DNA of 64,000 nucleotides. Origin: Flavobacterium sp. ACN2. Lineage in GTDB: Bacteria; Bacteroidota; Bacteroidia; Flavobacteriales; Flavobacteriaceae. The translations under genes and the position numbers were made by a program. Position 1 is the stretch's first letter; the number at the start of each line of letters is the position of its first letter. Below, piece after piece: positions 7,894-17,150 of this stretch. The DNA is taken from assembly GCF_002303885.1 (NCBI RefSeq), contig NZ_MRCM01000002.1, forward strand, positions 124,001 to 188,000. Reading direction: 5' to 3'. The notes below the pieces were generated by a model, which was given only the letters and a program-made list of their open reading frames with translations, ran no database searches and was not told the DNA's origin.

Positions 7894-9222
7894 TTAATTG
7901 GCTTTTTCAAATAACAACGTAAAAGTTGTACCTTGATTTAAAGCCGATTTAACTTTGATTTGAATATGATGAAAAGAAGCAATACTTTGTGCAATTGCAA
8001 GGCCTAGCCCCTGCCCTTCTTGATCTGAATTAATTCTCGCAAAACGGCTAAATATTTTCTCAAGTTGCGATTCGTCCATTCCTATTCCTGAATCTTTTAC
8101 CGAAATAAAATAATGTTCCTCTACAAAACCGTCTTCTATAATTATTTTTCCTTTGGGCTTATTGTATTTTATAGCATTGGTTACGAGATTATAGATAAGA
8201 ATATGGACTAGGGTTTTATTTCCTATAAAAACAAAATCATTTTCCATTTCGTTCATAAACTGAATATCTTTATCCTCAATTCGATCCTGAAGATCTTCCT
8301 GCAAATCAGAAACGATTTCTCTAAGATTGATTTCTTCATTTGCTTCATATTGATTATTATCTATTCTAGAAATCAACAGTAAATTATTAATGATTTTTTT
8401 CAGCATATCTAATGTCTTCAAAGAACCTGCAATCTTATCAATCGCATGATCATCCAAAGATTCATTCTGCAACAAGTTTTCAAGTTTGTTTTTAAGAAGG
8501 GCAATTGGAGTAAGAAGTTCGTGCGAAACATTCGAAATAAACTGTTTTTCCTTTTTAAAAACTTCAGTAATTCTATCCATCATTTGATTTAAAACAAAAT
8601 CCAATTCTCTAAAATCTCTTGAAGTTGCTTTTATAGGAGTATGATCAAATGTTTCTGGCTCGTTTACGCGCCTGATTTTAGTATCGATAATTTTGTAAAA
8701 TGGTTTTAAAAGATATTCGATATAAAAAGTATCAGCCAAAAAAGTAATCAGAAGAATTACCACAAAAACAATGATAATGAAAAGTTTAATCGCAAAAGTC
8801 AGATCATTAACCTCGCTCAAACTACTTCCTATTTCAAGCTGATAATCTTCACCTTCATACGTAAAATGATGCTGCAGGATTCGATACTCGCTTTCTTCCC
8901 CTTCTATTTTTCGATATTCATTACTGAAAGTTGTTTTTTTCTGATGTGGTTTTATGGAAACTCTGGATAAAACCAAAAATTCGCTGTGAAGTGTCGAAAA
9001 CTCAGAAAAAGCATCGGTTGAATCGTCTGGATTTTCTATAAAATCATTTATTTCTTCCTTATTCAGATGTTCAATAAATTTTTTCTTTTTCTCTCGCAGT
9101 GTATTATTAATGTGATGATACACCACATTTTCTACCAAAATTGGAAGCATTAGCCATAAAACCAAAATGACCAGCAGTCTGGTCAAGGCGTTAAAAATAG
9201 CTAATTGATGTTTAATTTTCAC
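7894..9222 (-). CDS. two-component sensor histidine kinase
   Basis: 442 residues. TM1 is at about 12-32 and TM2 at about 142-165, enclosing a ~105-residue periplasmic domain rich in acidic residues. A short linker follows, then a HisKA domain with FISNVSHELLTPI (His near 234), N-box NLVTNAIKYN, G1 DSGIGMD, F-box IFSRFARI and G2 GQGLGLAI. All catalytic parts are intact. It is encoded 10 nt after the OmpR-type regulator gene and is clearly its partner. The signal is unknown. Flanking genes for basic secreted peptides suggest envelope stress, pH or metal sensing (inference). Confidence 0.93.
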   Translation of the reverse strand: MKIKHQLAIFNALTRLLVILVLWLMLPILVENVVYHHINNTLREKKKKFIEHLNKEEINDFIENPDDSTDAFSEFSTLHSEFLVLSRVSIKPHQKKTTFSNEYRKIEGEESEYRILQHHFTYEGEDYQLEIGSSLSEVNDLTFAIKLFIIIVFVVILLITFLADTFYIEYLLKPFYKIIDTKIRRVNEPETFDHTPIKATSRDFRELDFVLNQMMDRITEVFKKEKQFISNVSHELLTPIALLKNKLENLLQNESLDDHAIDKIAGSLKTLDMLKKIINNLLLISRIDNNQYEANEEINLREIVSDLQEDLQDRIEDKDIQFMNEMENDFVFIGNKTLVHILIYNLVTNAIKYNKPKGKIIIEDGFVEEHYFISVKDSGIGMDESQLEKIFSRFARINSDQEGQGLGLAIAQSIASFHHIQIKVKSALNQGTTFTLLFEKAN

Positions 9223-9232
9223 AAGAATCGAT

Positions 9233-9907
9233 TTATTCGTTTATACGATAACCAACATTTCGAACCGTTTCAAACCACTCTATAGCAGTATGCTTATCCA
9301 GTTTTTTTCTAAGATTACGAACATGCACATCTATAAAATTAGAATCAGAATTAACTTCTAGAATATCGCCCCAAATATGCTCTGTTAATTGCAATCTTGT
9401 AATAACACGGTTTTTATTGAGAACCAAATACTGAAAAATATCAAATTCTTTTTTGGTAAGACTGATTGGCTGATCGCTAAAGCTCACCTTATAATCCTGA
9501 AGTTGTAATAAAAAACCATGAATGCTTAAATTATTTAAAGTAAAACCATGAATTCTGCGAACTACGGCAAACATTCTTGCGGCCAATTCTGTCAACGCAA
9601 AAGGTTTGGTCAAATAATCATCAGCCCCCAAATGCAGTCCATTTATTCTATCATCCAACTCTCCACGGGCAGTAAGAACAATTACCGCAATTTTCGATTT
9701 TGTTTTTCTAATTGCCTGCAAAACCTCAAAACCATCGCCATCGGGCAAACCAAGATCCAAAAGCATAACATCGTAATCATTGCTTCCAAATTCTTCCAGA
9801 GCTTCAGCACAATTATTGGCAATTTTACAAATATATCCTGCGTTGCATAAAAAATCGTAGACTTCTACGGCAAGTTCTTTATTATCTTCAACAATTAAAA
9901 CATTCAT
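9233..9907 (-). CDS. OmpR/PhoB family response regulator
   Basis: 224 residues. The receiver domain (1-~115) has VEDN at the acidic pocket, LLDLGLPDGDGF with phospho-acceptor Asp51, VLTARG, and Lys near 100 in LTKPF. The winged-helix Trans_reg_C domain (~130-224) shows SLTKKEFDIFQYL, HIWGD and VRNLRKKLD, and ends RNVGYRIN. It is the first gene of the two-gene operon with the kinase. OmpR/PhoB proteins bind pairs of ~11-bp-phased direct repeats, which are exactly what precede the two flanking peptide genes. Confidence 0.95.
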   Translation of the reverse strand: MNVLIVEDNKELAVEVYDFLCNAGYICKIANNCAEALEEFGSNDYDVMLLDLGLPDGDGFEVLQAIRKTKSKIAVIVLTARGELDDRINGLHLGADDYLTKPFALTELAARMFAVVRRIHGFTLNNLSIHGFLLQLQDYKVSFSDQPISLTKKEFDIFQYLVLNKNRVITRLQLTEHIWGDILEVNSDSNFIDVHVRNLRKKLDKHTAIEWFETVRNVGYRINE

Positions 9908-9983
9908 AAGCCCAACATTTAGCGCAATTAAAATTAATCAATTATAAAAAATTGAGTAGCGTATTATTAAAAAATTAACGAAT

Positions 9984-10014
9984 GAAAAAAGCTGATAAAT
10001 TTCTTCATCAGCTT
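9984..10014 (-). terminator. terminator of the second Lys-rich peptide gene
   Basis: The stem AAGCTGAT/ATCAGCTT (9989-9996 with 10007-10014) has a T-run on the minus strand. It lies downstream of the gene at 10092-10319 and just ahead of the response regulator's upstream region. Confidence 0.7.
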
Positions 10015-10091
10015 CTTCAATCGCATTCTCATAATCATTATTCCTGTTTTGCCTTCGTTACAAAGCTTCGAAAACAAAATGAGAGCAATTT

Positions 10092-10319
10092 TTATTTTTT
10101 AGCCTTTGCTGTTTCTGGTTTTACAGCTTCTGGTTTCGCAGTTTCTGTTTTTGTCGCTTCAGTTTTTACTGATTTTGCTTTTTTATCAGATTTGTGTTTA
10201 GGGTGTTTGGTTGCTTTTACTTCTTTTGCTGGAGCTTCTTTTCCATCTTTTGCAGGAAATGCGTGAACCATTGCACTTGTTCCTAAAACTGCTACTAGTA
10301 ACATTAATAAATTTCTCAT
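10092..10319 (-). CDS. small secreted Lys/Ala-rich peptide, paralogue 2
   Basis: 75 residues. The signal peptide MRNLLMLLVAVLGTSAMVHA is followed by a mature region of Lys, Ala, Thr, Glu, Pro and some His (KATKHPKHKSDKKAK), with the repeating pattern KTEATKTETAKPEAVKPET. It has no Cys or aromatics after the first mature residue. It is paralogous to the peptide at 7588-7788 in both signal peptide and the KEVKA-x-KH block. It lies directly upstream of the two-component operon on the same strand, behind its own terminator. The promoter has the shared direct-repeat site. Function unknown; an Asr-like periplasmic buffering or metal-binding role is speculation. Confidence 0.8.
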   Translation of the reverse strand: MRNLLMLLVAVLGTSAMVHAFPAKDGKEAPAKEVKATKHPKHKSDKKAKSVKTEATKTETAKPEAVKPETAKAKK

Positions 10320-10362
10320 GATTTCTAAGATTTAAGAATTAATAACCTTTTATTTTATACCT

Positions 10363-10397
10363 CAAAATTACCTTCGCAACATGAAGAGAAAATGAAG
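10363..10397 (-). promoter_or_regulatory. promoter with paired direct repeats, probable response-regulator site
   Basis: On the minus strand CTTCATTTT (10397-10389) and CTTCATGTT (10386-10378, one mismatch) have an 11-nt period. A 7-nt gap follows, then the -7 box TAATTTTG (10370-10363). Sequence and geometry repeat those at 7832-7866. Confidence 0.72.
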
Positions 10398-10579
10398 AAA
10401 TCCCTGAATAAAAAATTTTAACTTGATATTAACTTTTGCAGTTTTGCTACTATATAGGCTTTATAAGTTTACCAAACTTATATCACAAAACATTATCCTT
10501 ATAAAATACTAATAATCAAACAACTATCCAAAATCATTACAACCATTTTCAAACATTTTTTTTACTAAATAATAGCACT

Positions 10580-10587
10580 TAATTTTG
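10580..10587 (+). promoter_or_regulatory. -7 box of the gene at 10615
   Basis: TAATTTTG fits TAnnTTTG and implies a transcript start near 10593. An ATG-like start at 10585 would lie in this box, which favours the ATG at 10615. Confidence 0.5.
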
Positions 10588-10614
10588 TATACTATTAATT
10601 TTAAAAAGAATAAA

Positions 10615-11190
10615 ATGGAATTGCAAAAGAGTAATAATCGAATCTTTGGAATATTCAAAGAAGGCGAATTAGTTCATTATTATATCGAGGGAAAAAAGAG
10701 AAAATTAGGGACGATTATAAAAATCGAAACATCAGGATCTTTTGAAAATTACATCATTAAGGATTACAAAAACAATGAAGAAGTTAAAGTTTATCTACAT
10801 GAAAAAATGTTTTATACTACTGGAAGACTTGAAAAAATTGAATTGCTTACAAATTTAAACCTAATGAATCATCTACAATCAAATTCAGAAATACACATAA
10901 TTAAGAAGTTCCAATACGATAAAAATAGTATTTCAATTAAAATTGGAGAAATTTTAAATGTTCCTTTTTTCAGCTATACAATATTTAATGAAGAAGAAAT
11001 AGAGCTTGAATATGACTTGTATTTCTTAGAAGAAAAAATTGAAGAAGAAAAACTATATGATATAATTAGACATAGAAATTTCTTTCAGCCGTTTATAGTA
11101 AAAAGCAACTATCTTTCGTTCTTTTTCAATTTATTGAATAAAGATAAAATAGAATCCACTCTAGAGAACATAATTCCTTACATCACTTAA
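10615..11190 (+). CDS. hypothetical protein
   Basis: 191 residues from the ATG at 10615. I do not recognise the family. There is no signal peptide or membrane segment; it is rich in Lys, Glu, Ile and Phe. The N-terminal ~70 residues (GIFKEGELVHYYIEGKKRKLGTI) look like a beta-rich small domain. The C-terminal half is charged and helical, with an acidic run (EEEIELEYDLYFLEEKIEEEK). It is more AT-rich than its neighbours, transcribed alone ahead of polA, and could be lineage-specific or acquired. Confidence 0.7.
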   Translation: MELQKSNNRIFGIFKEGELVHYYIEGKKRKLGTIIKIETSGSFENYIIKDYKNNEEVKVYLHEKMFYTTGRLEKIELLTNLNLMNHLQSNSEIHIIKKFQYDKNSISIKIGEILNVPFFSYTIFNEEEIELEYDLYFLEEKIEEEKLYDIIRHRNFFQPFIVKSNYLSFFFNLLNKDKIESTLENIIPYIT

Positions 11191-11261
11191 ATTTGTTATT
11201 TAAAAAGCTTTAAATAATCCTATTTTTATACTTTTACATTCTTATTCTTTAAGTATAAAAT

Positions 11262-14102
11262 ATGTCAACTCAAAAACGCCTTTTTCTTCTAGATGCTTAT
11301 GCACTAATTTTTCGTGGTTATTATGCTTTTATAAAAAACCCGAGAATCAACTCAAAAGGAATGGATACATCTGCAATTATGGGTTTTATGAACTCACTTT
11401 TGGATGTTATTAAAAGAGAAAAACCAGATCATTTAGCCGTCGCTTTTGATAAAGGCGGTAGCCACGTAAGAAGTGAAATGTTTGTAGAATATAAAGCCAA
11501 TCGTGATGCAACACCAGAGGCTATTAAAATTGCCATTCCGTATATTCAGGAATTATTGCGAGCAATGCATATTCCTATTATTGAAATCGAGGGCTGTGAG
11601 GCCGATGACTTAATTGGAACAATCGCTAAACAAGCAGAAAAACAAAACTACAAAGTCTACATGGTAACTCCAGACAAGGATTTTGCCCAACTAGTTTCTG
11701 AAAACATTTTTATGTATAAACCTGCCCGAATGGGTAACGGAATCGAAATCTGGGGCGTTCCTGAGGTTTTGGCAAAATTTGAAATCGAAAGACCTGAACA
11801 AGTAATTGATTTTCTTGGAATGATGGGTGACGCCGTGGATAATATTCCTGGATTGCCTGGAGTTGGTGAAGTTACAGCCAAAAAATTCTTGAAAGAATTT
11901 GGAACCATGGAAAACCTTTTGGAAAATACACATTTACTAAAAGGCAAAATGAAAGAGAACATCGAAGCGAACAAAGAAAAAGGGATTCTTTCTAAAAAAT
12001 TAGCCGCAATTATTACCGATTGTGATGTTACTTTTAATGAAGAAGATTACGAACTTTCTCGTCCTGATATCGAAAAAACAGATGCTATTTTTCAAGAATT
12101 AGAATTTAGAAGAATGGCAGAACAGTTTGACAATTTATTTAAAACTGATGGCACTCAAAGTGCTGCTCCAGCTCCTGATGCCAAATTATACAAAAAAGCA
12201 CAGCCTAAAAACGAAGACCAATTTGATCTTTTTGGAGGCGGAAATACGAATGGAGAAAACGCTGAAATCGAAAGAACTTCGTTTTATAATACTTTAGAAA
12301 ACACAGAACATTTTTACCAAACCATTCAAGGTGATTTAGGTATTAAAATGCTTTTACAAAATTTACAAAAACAGACTTCAGTTTGTTTTGATACTGAAAC
12401 TACAGGAATCGATGCTTTGCACGCAGAACTTGTGGGAATGTCTTTCTCTTACGAAAAAGGAAAAGCATTTTATGTTCCGTTTCCAGAAAATCAGGAAGAA
12501 GCAAAAACTTTAGTAGATAAACTTGTTCCGTTTTTTGAAAATGAAAATATTGAGAAAATCGGACAGAATTTAAAATACGATCTAAAAATCCTTTCTAATT
12601 ATGGTGTAACCGTAAAAGGAAAACTTTTTGATACGATGATTGCGCATTATCTGATTAATCCGGATATGCGTCATAATATGGATATTTTGGCAGAAACATA
12701 CTTGAAATATTCACCAAAATCTATTGAAACTTTAATTGGCAAAAAAGGAAAAAACCAGCTTAATATGCGCGATGTTCCTTTAGAAGATATTAAAGAATAT
12801 GCGGCTGAAGATGCCGATGTTACTTTACAATTAAAAGAAATCTTCACAACCGAATTAGATAAAACAGAAACTAAAAAGTTATTTGACGAAATCGAAATTC
12901 CATTAGTAAGCGTATTGGCCGATATGGAAACGGAAGGAATTCGTTTGGATGTAGATTTCCTAAAAGCAATGTCTTCTGAGATGGAAGTTGAAATCAAATC
13001 TTTAGAAGAAAAAATATATGAAACTGCTGGCGAGAAATTCAACTTGGCTTCTCCAAAGCAATTAGGTGATATTTTATTTGACAAACTAAAAATTGGCGGT
13101 GCAAAGCAAAAGAAAACCAAAACGGGTCAGTACGCAACTGGTGAAGAAGTTCTGACTTATTTGGCCAATGACAACCCAATTGTAAAACAGATTTTAGATT
13201 GGCGTCAGATGGTAAAACTGCAAAGCACTTATATTTTGGCTTTACCAGAACAAGTTGATAAAAAAACGTTACGCGTTCATACCGATTATATGCAGACGGT
13301 TGCTGCAACAGGACGTTTGAGCTCTAATAATCCGAACTTGCAAAATATTCCGATTCGTACCGAAAGAGGTCGTCAGATACGTAAAGCTTTCGTAGCACGC
13401 GATGAAAATTACACTTTAATCTCTGCCGATTACTCGCAAATCGAATTAAGAATTATCGCTGCTTTGAGTGGTGAAGAAAATATGATTGCCGCTTTCCAAA
13501 ACGGAGAAGACATTCACAGAGCAACCGCAGCAAAAGTTTTTGACGTGGCGCTGGAAGAAGTTTCCCGCGAACAAAGAAGCAATGCAAAAACAGTAAACTT
13601 TGGAATCATTTACGGTGTTTCTGCTTTTGGATTGAGTAATCAGACTTCGTTGTCAAGAAGCGAAAGCGCTGCATTGATTGACGCTTATTATAAAACATAT
13701 CCTCGTCTTAAATCTTATATTTCAGAGCAAATTGAATTTGCACGAGAAAAAGGTTACGTACAAACCATTCTAGGTCGTCGCAGATATTTAAAAGATATCA
13801 ATTCTGCCAATGCCGTTGTAAGAAGTGCCGCTGAACGAAATGCTGTAAATGCTCCAATTCAAGGAAGCGCTGCTGATGTGATTAAAATTGCAATGATCAA
13901 CATTCATAAAAAACTTCGTGACGAAAACTGGAAATCTAAAATGTTGCTTCAGGTGCATGATGAGCTTGTGTTCGATGTTCATAACGACGAACTCGAAAAA
14001 ATCCAGCCAATGATTAAACATGAAATGGAAAATGCTTTTAAAATGTCGGTTCCATTGGAAGTTGAATTAGGAATGGGTAAAGATTGGTTAGAAGCACATT
14101 AA
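11262..14102 (+). CDS. polA: DNA polymerase I
   Basis: 946 residues in three domains. The 5'-3' exonuclease (1-~290) shows LLDAYALIFRGYYAF, EADDLIGT, TPDKDFAQLV and the helix-hairpin-helix GLPGVGEVTAKKFL. The 3'-5' proofreading domain (~340-540) retains FDTETTGIDAL (DxE) and later acidic motifs, so proofreading looks active. The polymerase domain (~560-946) has motif A ISADYSQIELR, motif B RSNAKTVNFGIIYG and motif C LLQVHDELVFDV. It acts in Okazaki fragment maturation and repair synthesis. It is single and convergent with the lacI-type gene across a shared terminator. Confidence 0.97.
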   Translation: MSTQKRLFLLDAYALIFRGYYAFIKNPRINSKGMDTSAIMGFMNSLLDVIKREKPDHLAVAFDKGGSHVRSEMFVEYKANRDATPEAIKIAIPYIQELLRAMHIPIIEIEGCEADDLIGTIAKQAEKQNYKVYMVTPDKDFAQLVSENIFMYKPARMGNGIEIWGVPEVLAKFEIERPEQVIDFLGMMGDAVDNIPGLPGVGEVTAKKFLKEFGTMENLLENTHLLKGKMKENIEANKEKGILSKKLAAIITDCDVTFNEEDYELSRPDIEKTDAIFQELEFRRMAEQFDNLFKTDGTQSAAPAPDAKLYKKAQPKNEDQFDLFGGGNTNGENAEIERTSFYNTLENTEHFYQTIQGDLGIKMLLQNLQKQTSVCFDTETTGIDALHAELVGMSFSYEKGKAFYVPFPENQEEAKTLVDKLVPFFENENIEKIGQNLKYDLKILSNYGVTVKGKLFDTMIAHYLINPDMRHNMDILAETYLKYSPKSIETLIGKKGKNQLNMRDVPLEDIKEYAAEDADVTLQLKEIFTTELDKTETKKLFDEIEIPLVSVLADMETEGIRLDVDFLKAMSSEMEVEIKSLEEKIYETAGEKFNLASPKQLGDILFDKLKIGGAKQKKTKTGQYATGEEVLTYLANDNPIVKQILDWRQMVKLQSTYILALPEQVDKKTLRVHTDYMQTVAATGRLSSNNPNLQNIPIRTERGRQIRKAFVARDENYTLISADYSQIELRIIAALSGEENMIAAFQNGEDIHRATAAKVFDVALEEVSREQRSNAKTVNFGIIYGVSAFGLSNQTSLSRSESAALIDAYYKTYPRLKSYISEQIEFAREKGYVQTILGRRRYLKDINSANAVVRSAAERNAVNAPIQGSAADVIKIAMINIHKKLRDENWKSKMLLQVHDELVFDVHNDELEKIQPMIKHEMENAFKMSVPLEVELGMGKDWLEAH

Positions 14103-14172
14103 TAATCTTAGATTTCAGATTGTTGGTTTTAGATTTTTAATAACTTTAAAACAATCTGATTTTACAATTCAT

Positions 14173-14207
14173 AAAAAAAACCATCAGTTTCAGCTGATGG
14201 TTTTTTA
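14173..14207. terminator. bidirectional terminator between polA and the LacI-type gene
   Basis: The stem CCATCAG/CTGATGG (14181-14187 with 14194-14200) has an A-run before and a T-run after it, so it serves both convergent genes. Confidence 0.85.
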
Positions 14208-14210
14208 GTT

Positions 14211-15236
14211 TTATTTTTTTCGAGTCGATTCTCTTTCTTTCAATTTTGTTTTAATGACGATTGTTTCGTATTCAGAAATTGTTCCTTCTGGTTCTTCCAA
14301 TCTTTCGATTAATCTTTTTGCCGCAACTTCTCCAATTTCAACTCCATGCTGACTTACAGTTGTCAGACTTGGCGATAAACGTCTTGAAGCCAAAATTCCG
14401 TCAGCAAAACCAATGATTGAAATATCTTCTGGCACTCTGTAACCTTTTTTCAAACTTACTCTTAAAGCCGCAACAGAATCATTTTCGTCTAAGGCAAAAA
14501 TTCCGTCAATTTTATGATCAAAAATCGAGTCAATTTTTGCTTTCATATCATCTTCAGAATCGGTACGAAGAATAATTTTTTCGTTAACCGGAATATTATT
14601 ATCTGCCAAAGCTTTCAAATATCCATCGGCTCTCAATTTTCCAACACTTAAATTATCTACAGAAGAAATTAGAGCAATATTTTTGCATCCTAAATTAATT
14701 AAATGCTGTGTTGAGTTTAATGCAGAATCAAAATCATCTACCACAACTTTATCGCAATCTACTTCATCGGCAATACGGTCAAACATCACAATTGGTGTTC
14801 CATCATTAATTATTTCCGAAAAGTGATTGTAATCTTGAAGTTTTTGAGCTTCTTCAGAAACCGAAAGAATAAATCCGTCAATTGTTCCGTTGCTCAACAT
14901 TTCAAGCGTATGAATTTCTTTCTCCAAAGATTCGTTCGAGATACAGGTAATTACATTATATCCTTTTTTATCGGCAACTTTCTCAATACCACTAAAAACT
15001 TTCGCAAAGAAAGAATTTAAAATATTAGGAATAATCACGCCAATCGTTTTTGTCTTACGATTCTTAAGATTCAAACCAATAACATTCGGCTTATAATTTT
15101 TGAGTTTGGCATACTCTTTAATCTTCACCTTGGTTTGTTCACTAATTTCTGGACTGTCATTCAATGCTTTAGACACAGTCGAAACCGAAACTCCCAGTTC
15201 CTTCGCAATTTGTTTTAGAGTTGCTTTAGCTTTCAT
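14211..15236 (-). CDS. LacI family transcriptional regulator
   Basis: 341 residues. The N-terminal HTH (TLKQIAKELGVSVSTVSKAL, residues 4-23) and hinge helix NVIGLNLKN are followed by a periplasmic-binding-protein-like sensor domain starting TKTIGVIIPN. This is a full-length LacI/GalR regulator. Its target operon is not evident: neighbours are polA and ferritin-like genes, neither a typical sugar system, so it probably acts elsewhere. A good promoter lies 26 nt upstream. Confidence 0.93.
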   Translation of the reverse strand: MKAKATLKQIAKELGVSVSTVSKALNDSPEISEQTKVKIKEYAKLKNYKPNVIGLNLKNRKTKTIGVIIPNILNSFFAKVFSGIEKVADKKGYNVITCISNESLEKEIHTLEMLSNGTIDGFILSVSEEAQKLQDYNHFSEIINDGTPIVMFDRIADEVDCDKVVVDDFDSALNSTQHLINLGCKNIALISSVDNLSVGKLRADGYLKALADNNIPVNEKIILRTDSEDDMKAKIDSIFDHKIDGIFALDENDSVAALRVSLKKGYRVPEDISIIGFADGILASRRLSPSLTTVSQHGVEIGEVAAKRLIERLEEPEGTISEYETIVIKTKLKERESTRKK

Positions 15237-15261
15237 CCAATTGAATTTTATGTAATTAATA

Positions 15262-15293
15262 CAAATATAGTAGAATTACCTAAAATAAAACAA
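15262..15293 (-). promoter_or_regulatory. promoter of the LacI-type gene
   Basis: On the minus strand TTG (15293-15291), 21 nt, then TATATTTG (15269-15262), matching the Bacteroidota promoter pattern. Confidence 0.65.
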
Positions 15294-15444
15294 AAACAAG
15301 CCATTAGTATTTAAAAATATAAGTCATTTCGAAATAATAATTAATTAAACAGAGATTTTAAAACCGCTCTTACTAAAATTTCGTTAATAACTAAATACCC
15401 GTTAACTAAAAACCAATGTTATTAACCTAATAAAAAACTTGATT

Positions 15445-16191
15445 ATGAAAAACGAAGTTAAAATTCATGAAGTTGACCCTTCACTGAATAGCAGAAGGAG
15501 CTTTCTTAAGCTCAGCGGATTAACATTAGTCACCACAGGTTTGGTCCTAGCTGGCTGCAGCGACAATGACAATGATAATGATATGCCAGACACCTCATTG
15601 CCTGGAATACGAAATGGCGTTTTTGATTTAGGCTCTGGAGATTTTGGAGTTTTGACTTACGCGTACGCTCTCGAACAACTAGAAGCCGACTTTTATACTA
15701 AAGTTGTTAATGCAAGTAGTTTTAATACTGTATTTAGCAGTCTTGAACGTGAAGTTCTAACCGATTTATACCATCATGAAGTGGTTCACAGAGATTTCTT
15801 CAAAGCGGCTTTGAATGGAGCACTTCCTGATCCAAGTTCACAATTGCTGCCTTCTTTAGCCTTTAATTATGGTTCATTAAATTTCAATAGCCGTACCGAA
15901 GTTCTTGCAACTGCAAAAGCATTAGAAGATACTGGCGTTGCTGCTTATAACGGAGCAGGGAAATTAATTAAAACAGCGGACTACTTATTATTGGCAGGAA
16001 AAATTGTTTCTGTTGAAGCCAGACATGCTGCTGCAATAAGAAGTTTAATTAATCCGAATTCGAAAGATTTTGCCGGAGATGATATTGTAAATATGTCAAC
16101 AGGATTAGATGATGCAAAAGATCCATCTAAAATACTGCCAATTGCTGCTGGTTTTATCACCACAAAATTCACAGCTAAATACCTACCTTAA
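15445..16191 (+). CDS. exported ferritin-like domain protein with Tat-type lipoprotein signal
   Basis: 248 residues from the ATG at 15445; a TTG two codons earlier is less likely. The N-terminus has the twin-arginine motif NSRRSFLKLSG and then a lipobox ending LAGC, so it should be a Tat-exported lipoprotein. The rest is a four-helix ferritin-like fold of the desiccation-related (PCC13-62-like) type. Helices carry YALEQLEADFY, HHEVVHRDFF, ALEDTGVAAYNGA and SVEARHAAAIR, supplying Glu/His ligands. Metal binding is likely but not proven. It is followed after 26 nt by a homologue, forming a two-gene operon. Confidence 0.85.
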   Translation: MKNEVKIHEVDPSLNSRRSFLKLSGLTLVTTGLVLAGCSDNDNDNDMPDTSLPGIRNGVFDLGSGDFGVLTYAYALEQLEADFYTKVVNASSFNTVFSSLEREVLTDLYHHEVVHRDFFKAALNGALPDPSSQLLPSLAFNYGSLNFNSRTEVLATAKALEDTGVAAYNGAGKLIKTADYLLLAGKIVSVEARHAAAIRSLINPNSKDFAGDDIVNMSTGLDDAKDPSKILPIAAGFITTKFTAKYLP

Positions 16192-16217
16192 TCTTAACCG
16201 TCAAAAACTTAGAAATT

Positions 16218-17030
16218 ATGAACATTTTAAAATTTATAGAATCCTTTACTGACGATAATTTGATGAACAGTACTGGTTCTCGAAGAGACAGTTTTACACA
16301 GTTTGGAAATATCGGGAAAAATTTAGCTTTAGCATCAATTCCATTCGGATTGTCGGCTCTTACCAATAAGGCTTTCGCAAAAGACATTACAGCAACTCCG
16401 GCAACACCTATTGGAGCTTTGCAATTCGCGCTAACGTTAGAATATCTTGAAAACGAATTTTATGCAATGGCTTTAGATTCTGGAGTAATTCCAGCTTCAG
16501 AAAACGGAGGAAGAGACTTAAAAGTATTCCAACAAATTGCAGCACACGAATCTGATCATGTTAAATTTTTAATTGCAGGCTTAGGCGGCACCGCAAGTGT
16601 CAACTTCGTTCCTAAACCTACTTTTGACTTTACGGTTGGAGGAGCATTTAATCCGTTTGGAGATTACCCAACCTTTTTAGCTTTGGCACAAGCATTTGAA
16701 GACACAGGTGTTAGAGCCTATAAAGGACAAGCTGCAAACTTGATCACAACACCCGATTTATTGACGGCAGCATTGCAGATACATTCTGTTGAAGCGCGAC
16801 ATGCATCTGAAGTGAGAAGATTAAGAGGTTTAAAAGGATGGATCTCTAATGCTGAAAGAGGCGCTGGTATGCCGGCAGCAACTCAAGCCGTTTACGATGG
16901 CGAAGGCGTAACCGTTCAGGCAGGATTTAATACCGCAGCCGCTTTTGGTGCCGCAGCGGGCTCAGAAGCTTACGATGAGCCACTTACGACACAGCAAGTT
17001 GTTGATATTGCCAATATATTTATTGTATAA
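16218..17030 (+). CDS. exported ferritin-like domain protein
   Basis: 270 residues. The N-terminal region has GSRRDSF followed by a hydrophobic stretch and a cleavage-like AFA-K (~residue 53), an atypical twin-arginine or Sec signal. The ferritin-like domain (~60-240) repeats the landmarks of the upstream gene: TLEYLENEFYAMAL, AAHESDHVKFL, AFEDTGVRAYKG and SVEARHASEVRR. Paired genes of this kind are common in Bacteroidota and may be linked to oxidative or desiccation stress; that role is inferred from the family. Confidence 0.85.
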   Translation: MNILKFIESFTDDNLMNSTGSRRDSFTQFGNIGKNLALASIPFGLSALTNKAFAKDITATPATPIGALQFALTLEYLENEFYAMALDSGVIPASENGGRDLKVFQQIAAHESDHVKFLIAGLGGTASVNFVPKPTFDFTVGGAFNPFGDYPTFLALAQAFEDTGVRAYKGQAANLITTPDLLTAALQIHSVEARHASEVRRLRGLKGWISNAERGAGMPAATQAVYDGEGVTVQAGFNTAAAFGAAAGSEAYDEPLTTQQVVDIANIFIV

Positions 17031-17051
17031 TCACTTTTTTTCATAAATATT

Positions 17052-17087
17052 TAACCGTCTTTACTTTATTGTAGAGACGGTTTTTTT
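17052..17087 (+). terminator. terminator after the ferritin-like pair
   Basis: The stem AACCGTCT/AGACGGTT (17053-17060 with about 17075-17082) is followed by a run of T. Confidence 0.82.
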
Positions 17088-17150
17088 ATTCGCAAATTAT
17101 TTAAAAAACTGAAGCCCTGATTTTCAGCAGATAAAATATTCTTTCAGGTA

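Noticed and set aside
9982..10266. Plus-strand open frame antisense to the second Lys-rich peptide gene
   Set aside because: Same reason as for the first peptide; no plus-strand promoter is visible.
12671..13308. Minus-strand open frames within polA
   Set aside because: They are shadows of a fully conserved polymerase coding region.
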